DNA of 33,215 nucleotides from Terriglobia bacterium (GTDB lineage: Bacteria > Acidobacteriota > Terriglobia > Terriglobales > Acidobacteriaceae): positions 1-33,215 of the forward strand of contig JAIQFT010000050.1 in assembly GCA_020073185.1 (NCBI GenBank), in the 5' to 3' direction. This document shows, piece by piece, positions 30,001 to 33,215 of the stretch. The notes under the pieces were generated by a model. It saw nothing but the letters and a program-made list of their open reading frames with translations. It did not search any database and had not been told where the DNA came from. A program made the position numbers and the translations under genes. Each line of letters opens with the position of its first letter. The first letter of the stretch is position 1.

Positions 30001-30069
30001 GCCGTCCCTGCGGGACTCGAGCCGTACTCTGTCCTTGTTCCCGGCGCTGACGTGCCGGGCTGGATTCTG
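30001..30069. repeat. Dispersed composite repeat, best copy
   Basis: This is the fullest copy: hairpin half GCCGTCCCTGCGGGACTCGA (30001-30020), a 19-bp spacer, and hairpin half 30040-30069 starting CCCGGCGCTGACGTGCCGGG. Another cgtccctgcgggac hairpin follows (30071-30084). Related copies are at 1015 and 19146. It lies in the 338-bp spacer between thrC and the MgtE-like gene; the rest of that spacer holds only the words at 30100 and the duplication at 30131. Confidence 0.6.
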
Positions 30070-30099
30070 GCGTCCCTGCGGGACTTCAATCGCGGAGCT

Positions 30100-30130
30100 G
30101 CCGAGAGACGAGTAGCCGAAAGACCGAACG
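30100..30130. repeat. GCCGAGAGACG / GCCGAAAGACCG words
   Basis: This is a short run of the same word type as 17057-17104 (GCCGAGAGACGAGTAGCCGA, AGACCGAACG). Non-coding. Confidence 0.45.
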
Positions 30131-30158
30131 ACTACTTCACTCTGGCGGGGAGGATGGA
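30131..30158. repeat. Duplicate of the MgtE-like gene 3' end
   Basis: These 28 bases match 30167-30194 at 25 of 28 positions with an offset of 36 bp. The second copy contains the true stop codon and last codons (SILRAKVK) of the MgtE-like gene; this one would encode SILPARVK-stop in the same frame, but lies after the real stop. Confidence 0.75.
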
Positions 30159-30167
30159 ACCGAATCA

Positions 30168-31457
30168 CTACTTCACCTTGGCGCGGAGGATGGAGATGAC
30201 GTCGTCGGCGGTGATGACGCCGGTGAGTAGGCCTTCGGTGTCCACGACGGGAAGGGTGAGGAGGTTGTATTTGTCGAAGAGCTCGGCGACGTCTTTTTCG
30301 GTGCAGCCGGCGTGGCAGGAGATGAGCGGATCGGTGGTGAGGGAGATCAGCGGCGTGTCTTGGGAGGCGAGCACGAGCTTGGAGAGGGGCACGGCACCGA
30401 CGAGCTTGCCGTCCTTATCGATCAGGTAGATGGTGCTCAAGCTCTCGATGCCGCCTTCGAATTTGCGCAGGTGGTCGATGGCGTCGGCGACCGTAGCGGA
30501 GCTGGGCAGCGCCAGGTACTCGGTGGTCATGCGGCCGGCGGCGGTGTCTTCCTTGAACTCGAGCAGTTCGCTGACTTCCTCACGCTGCTCGGGTTCCATC
30601 TCCTCCAGGATTTCCTGCGACCGCTTCTCGGAGAGGTCGCCGAGCAGGTCGGCGGCAGCGTCCGGGTCCATTTCCTCGACGATGTCGGCGGCGCGGTCGG
30701 AGTCGAGCGACTCCACGATGGAGCGCTGCAGCTTGGGCTGGATCTCTTCCAAGGCCTCGGCGGCGACTTCCTCGTCGAGGGTCTCGAAGACAGCTTCACG
30801 CTCGGCAGGCGCGAGTTCTTCGACGATATCCGCGATGTCGGCGGGGTGAAGCTTGGCAAGGCGGTCGTGCGAAATCTTCAGCTTGACGCGGCGCGCGGGG
30901 TCGGTCTCGATGAGATCAACGAATTCCCAGGGAATCATCCTCTCCGGGATTTTCCGCAATAGCCCGCGGAGAGCGGCGCCGGGAACCAATCCTTTGAGCA
31001 GGCGGCGGACGGCGCCGCGGGCGCCGACATCGACGGCGGCAAGCTTGAGGGCCAGCTGGTGATTGCTGAGATCCTGCTGGAGGTCCACGTCGTTGACGCG
31101 GACAACCTTGCGGCCGTGGACGTCGATGATCTGCTGATCGAGCAGGTCGCGCTCGAGCAGCAGCAGACCTTCGGTACTGGACAAGGCGGGCCAGTCGCCG
31201 GCCTTGGAACGTACCCTGACCGCGGCGTTGATGGATTCTACTTCGGCGAGCGCGAGGAGATGATCCACGCCGGAGCGAGCACGGACAACCAGGGCAGAGA
31301 TGCGGATGGGATCGTCCTGGGGGCAGAGGGCGACCTCGCGGACACGTCCGGCGACAACGCCGGAGGAGTCAACGACCGGCGCCTTCAGCAACTCGGTTAG
31401 GGCGAAGGTGGACGTAAGCGGGCTCCAGGCTGCAGGCTTCGGGCAAGAGGGTCTCAC
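30168..31457 (-). CDS. PRC-barrel / MgtE_N / CBS protein without the MgtE channel
   Basis: This 429-aa soluble protein has two PRC-barrel-like units (about 22-85, LKAPVVDSSGVVAGRVREV; about 97-150, LDQQIIDVHGRKVVRVNDV). An MgtE N-terminal superhelix follows (about 195-300, repeats LHPADIADIVEELAPAEREAVFETLDEE and SDRAADIVEEMDPDAAADLLGDL), then a CBS pair (about 305-427, DAIDHLRK... and LPVVDTEGLLTGVITADDVISIL). In MgtE the MgtE_N and CBS domains sense Mg2+ and gate a five-helix channel; that part is absent here and not encoded next door. It may instead regulate a separate divalent-metal transporter. The start is uncertain: GTG 31457 places the first 14 residues in a spacer repeat, and TTG at residue 23 would remove them. 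Confidence 0.82.
   Translation of the reverse strand: MRPSCPKPAAWSPLTSTFALTELLKAPVVDSSGVVAGRVREVALCPQDDPIRISALVVRARSGVDHLLALAEVESINAAVRVRSKAGDWPALSSTEGLLLLERDLLDQQIIDVHGRKVVRVNDVDLQQDLSNHQLALKLAAVDVGARGAVRRLLKGLVPGAALRGLLRKIPERMIPWEFVDLIETDPARRVKLKISHDRLAKLHPADIADIVEELAPAEREAVFETLDEEVAAEALEEIQPKLQRSIVESLDSDRAADIVEEMDPDAAADLLGDLSEKRSQEILEEMEPEQREEVSELLEFKEDTAAGRMTTEYLALPSSATVADAIDHLRKFEGGIESLSTIYLIDKDGKLVGAVPLSKLVLASQDTPLISLTTDPLISCHAGCTEKDVAELFDKYNLLTLPVVDTEGLLTGVITADDVISILRAKVK
31421..31446. repeat. CTCCAGGCTGCAGGCTTC words at the start of the MgtE-like gene
   Basis: GGCTCCAGGC and TGCAGGCTTC words are run together where the N-terminus of the MgtE-like protein would be encoded. GCAGGCTCCAGGCTTCAGGC at 32580-32599 is almost the same string. 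Confidence 0.45.
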
Positions 31458-31719
31458 CTGATGCCGCGGTTCACGTGTCTATGGTGCTAAAGTGAGAATA
31501 CTGAAGTGACGCTCGCGAATCCACAGTGGTGTGCATGAAATATCATCCGGGGCTACGGGAACGAATTTGGGAAAGGCGTGGACTCGGGCTCAAAACCGTA
31601 CGCCCAAAACAGTACGCGTTGACAATCCTCGTGAGCAAAGGCAAACTACCCGCTCTGCGGGAGAGAGCCGCCGCGGGCCCAGAGCTGAGTGGCGGCAATC
31701 CAGGGGTAGTCCCGAGACT

Positions 31720-32175
31720 ATGTCAGGTATGACCGCCATGCGGGTTTCCTACAGGATGGACTCGACCCTGGAGAGCGTGAACCAGGCCGAGGAGATCGCC
31801 ACCAAGATGGCGACGAAACTCGGATTTGAGGACGAGGACGTCAATCGAATTTCCATGGCAGTACGGGAAGCGGCGGTAAACGCGGTGCTGCATGGCAACG
31901 CGTATGATCCGGACAAGAAAGTGACGGTGGGATTGGAGAACACCGGCGGGAAGCTGGTGATTACCGTCACCGACGAGGGCTTGGGGCTCAAGCCGGAAAA
32001 TATTCCCGATCCGCTGACGCCGGAGAATTTGTTGAAGCAATCAGGACGCGGGATTTTCCTGATCCGGGCTTTTATGGACGAGGTGCGCATCCGTAACCTG
32101 GAACCGGGAACCGAGATAACCATGATCAAGAACGTCCACGGCCAGGGTGCCGAGGGCAAGGAGGCAAGCAAGTGA
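31720..32175 (+). CDS. RsbW/SpoIIAB-like serine kinase, anti-sigma type
   Basis: This 151-aa HATPase domain starts [25 protein letters not shown] and has the N-box [14 protein letters not shown] with catalytic Glu and Mg-binding Asn. G1 is [16 protein letters not shown] and G2 is [16 protein letters not shown]. Such proteins phosphorylate a STAS partner and often bind a sigma factor. Its stop overlaps the start of the STAS gene at 32172, which identifies the partner. No sigma-factor gene is adjacent, so the output may be a distant sigma factor or another protein. Starts at 31720, 31729 and 31738 are all possible; none has a strong Shine-Dalgarno. The 31458-31719 spacer has a TTGACA at 31619-31624 with only a poor -10 (CAAACT) at 17 bp. 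Confidence 0.88.
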   Translation: MSGMTAMRVSYRMDSTLESVNQAEEIATKMATKLGFEDEDVNRISMAVREAAVNAVLHGNAYDPDKKVTVGLENTGGKLVITVTDEGLGLKPENIPDPLTPENLLKQSGRGIFLIRAFMDEVRIRNLEPGTEITMIKNVHGQGAEGKEASK

Positions 32176-32519
32176 CAATGAAATCCAACACGCGACAGGT
32201 AGATGGGGTCACGATTGTTGACCTGAGCGGGCGCATCACCCTGGGCGAAGGCAGCGTGGTGCTACGCGACTTGGTGCGCGAGCTGCTCGGCCGTGGCAAC
32301 AAAAAGATCCTGCTCAACCTGGGCGACGTGACCTACATCGACAGCTCGGGAATCGGGGAGTTGGTCAGCGCCTTCACCACGGTGCGCAACGGAGGCGGCG
32401 ACCTGAAGTTGCTCAACCTGACCAAGAAGGTGCACGACCTGCTGCAGATCACGAAGCTGTACACCGTGTTCGACATTAAGGACGACGAGACCGCCGCGGT
32501 TTCTTCTTTCGGCAAATAA
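32172..32519 (+). CDS. STAS-domain anti-anti-sigma factor, partner of the RsbW-like kinase
   Basis: This 115-aa single STAS domain has the phosphorylatable Ser58 in [12 protein letters not shown], the classic D-S-S-G form. GTG 32172 overlaps the kinase stop as GTGA and has AAGGAGG about 7 bases upstream; ATG 32178 is an alternative. Coupled translation with the kinase gives balanced amounts, as usual in partner switches. The PP2C phosphatase at 15348 is a candidate for its dephosphorylation. It is a paralogue of the STAS protein at 7800. Confidence 0.92.
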   Translation: MTMKSNTRQVDGVTIVDLSGRITLGEGSVVLRDLVRELLGRGNKKILLNLGDVTYIDSSGIGELVSAFTTVRNGGGDLKLLNLTKKVHDLLQITKLYTVFDIKDDETAAVSSFGK

Positions 32520-32539
32520 TCCTACCGGGGGCGCGGTTG

Positions 32540-32582
32540 TGCATCCGCGGCACGCGCAACAGGAGCGCGTACTGCGGATGCA
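32540..32582. terminator. Long two-part hairpin after the STAS gene
   Basis: TGCATCCGC (32540-32548) pairs with 32574-32582 and ACGCGC (32552-32557) with 32565-32570, separated by a 3x3 internal loop and closed by a 7-nt loop. It starts 21 bases after the stop. No T-run follows, so termination is likely but not certain; GCTTCAGGCG words come next. Confidence 0.5.
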
Positions 32583-32618
32583 GGCTCCAGGCTTCAGGCG
32601 AACGGTGCAAGGATTCCC

Positions 32619-33068
32619 GTGAAAACTTTCGCCATCCTGCTCGTCTCGACGGTGTTGTGGTCGAGCACGGCGGCGGCGAAGTGTATTCCGATGGAAGAAG
32701 CGGAGAAGCGGATCGGCGACCAGGCGTGCGTCACCGGCAAGGTGGTGAAGGTGGCGCAGAGCAAGGCTGGAACCTTCTTCCTGAATTTCTGCGAAAAATA
32801 CCAGGACTGTCCGTTCACGGTCGTGGTCTTCCCTTCCAACCTGAAAGATGTGGGCGACGTGCGCGAGCTGGAGGGGAAGATGATCGAGATTTGGGGCAGG
32901 ATCACGATCTGGCGCGGGCACGCGGAGATCGTGCTGCGAGACGCGCATCAACTGAAGGGCGAAGCGGCGAAGCTTCCGCCGGTGCCGAAGGAGTACGACG
33001 CGGAGAGGAAGGGCAAGTTCAGCCCGAAGGCGCCGAAGCCAAGTCACGACAACGCACCGCCGCAGTGA
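32619..33068 (+). CDS. Exported OB-fold-like protein of unknown function
   Basis: This 149-aa protein has a signal peptide (MKTFAILLVSTVLWSSTAAA, then KC at 21-22; no lipobox). The mature part (about 28-115) alternates strands in an OB-like order: QACVTGKVVKVAQS, GTFFLNFCEKYQDCPFTVVVFPSN, LEGKMIEIWGRITIWRGHAEIVLRD. This is the layout of small exported OB-fold proteins that bind nucleic acid or oligosaccharide. Cys22, Cys37, Cys58 and Cys64 could form disulfides. The C-terminal tail (PPVPKEYDAERKGKFSPKAPKPSH) is basic and disordered. GTG 32619 has AAGGA 6 bases upstream. The cargo or ligand is unknown. Confidence 0.7.
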   Translation: MKTFAILLVSTVLWSSTAAAKCIPMEEAEKRIGDQACVTGKVVKVAQSKAGTFFLNFCEKYQDCPFTVVVFPSNLKDVGDVRELEGKMIEIWGRITIWRGHAEIVLRDAHQLKGEAAKLPPVPKEYDAERKGKFSPKAPKPSHDNAPPQ

Positions 33069-33109
33069 CAATTTAGGAAAATGGGGTATCTACTTCACTC
33101 AGGTAGCCC

Positions 33110-33215
33110 CTATAGGTTGTGGTTGGCCGTCGTCGCCTTAGCGAAGCCCTTCACCATCGACTTGTACGGCGCTGGTCCCACCGCTACGGCTTGCTCGGCG
33201 AGGCGCAGGAAGAGC
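33110..33215 (-). CDS. C-terminal 34 residues of an unidentified protein, cut by window edge
   Basis: On the minus strand an open frame enters from the right edge and ends at TAG (33112-33110). The residues read LFLRLAEQAVAVGPAPYKSM and end KATTANHNL. I do not recognise it firmly; the style would suit the end of a transposase, but that is a guess. Between its stop and the OB-fold gene a hairpin (gggg...ctac / gtag-cccc, about 33085-33110) could be a shared terminator or an element end. Confidence 0.4.
   Translation of the reverse strand, partial: LFLRLAEQAVAVGPAPYKSMVKGFAKATTANHNL

Noticed and set aside
30168-31457. Annotation as magnesium transporter MgtE
   Set aside because: The membrane channel domain is absent; only MgtE_N, CBS and PRC parts are encoded.
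31619-31647. TTGACA-based promoter for the RsbW-like kinase
   Set aside because: The -35 is perfect but no acceptable -10 exists at 16-18 bp (best CAAACT); kept only as a remark.

Overview
The window is a GC-rich bacterial chromosome segment. Its gene set fits an Acidobacteriota genome of the Terriglobia/Koribacter type: bshA for bacillithiol, an FHA-GAF-PP2C phosphatase with scattered STAS proteins, a sigma-54 activator, a C-terminal-kinase membrane protein, a PRC/MgtE_N/CBS protein, and intergenic spacers packed with short repeated words. The taxonomic call is an inference from gene content and style; no rRNA is present. Nearly all of it is core or conserved-accessory sequence. Mobile-element traces are confined to the left edge and perhaps the right edge.

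Layout. 1-1.5 kb: the tail of an ISL3-like transposase, an AT-richer XcyI-like restriction-endonuclease gene without a visible methyltransferase, and a 700-bp spacer full of hairpin repeats. 1.5-4.2 kb: a membrane histidine kinase and its sigma-54 response regulator. 4.2-8.2 kb: a glycerophosphodiesterase, a small zinc protein, a secreted prolyl oligopeptidase, a 71-aa basic protein and a STAS anti-anti-sigma factor. 8.4-11.1 kb: a PDZ, multi-TM, zinc-ribbon Ser/Thr kinase. 11.3-14.3 kb: dnaX, ybaB and recR. 14.4-14.7 kb: a candidate sigma-54-driven small RNA with a strong terminator. 14.7-17.0 kb: a single-domain response regulator divergent from an FHA-GAF-PP2C phosphatase. 17.1-20.7 kb: an amidase, an adenosine-specific-kinase family protein and a RhlE-like DEAD-box helicase. 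20.8-22.2 kb: a promoter followed by five tightly packed small unknown genes. 22.2-24.0 kb: tRNA-Val, tRNA-Asp and a SagB-type double nitroreductase in one apparent transcription unit. 24.1-28.5 kb: bshA, brnT/brnA toxin-antitoxin, a LytS-type kinase and an AlaX editing protein. 28.6-33.2 kb: threonine synthase, a channel-less MgtE-like protein, an RsbW-like kinase with its STAS partner, a secreted OB-fold-like protein, and an unidentified partial gene.

How the parts relate. Phosphorelay and partner-switching signalling dominate: one NtrB/NtrC-type pair, one orphan LytS kinase, one orphan receiver, one Ser/Thr kinase, and all three protein classes of a Rsb-type switch (PP2C phosphatase, HATPase kinase, two STAS proteins) spread over 25 kb. 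The sigma-54 activator and the -24/-12 promoter at 14.48 kb both imply RpoN in this organism, though nothing shows that this activator acts on that promoter.

Three features stand out as possibly undescribed: the predicted sigma-54-driven RNA at about 14504-14667; the small-gene operon at 20769-22208 (a CxC/CxxC zinc mini-protein, a basic/acidic split protein, and others overlapping through GTGA and ATGA junctions); and the spacer word arrays, in which each intergenic region carries its own 7-14-bp word in direct and inverted copies. Several genes also have a -10 box so close to the start codon that their mRNAs should be leaderless.
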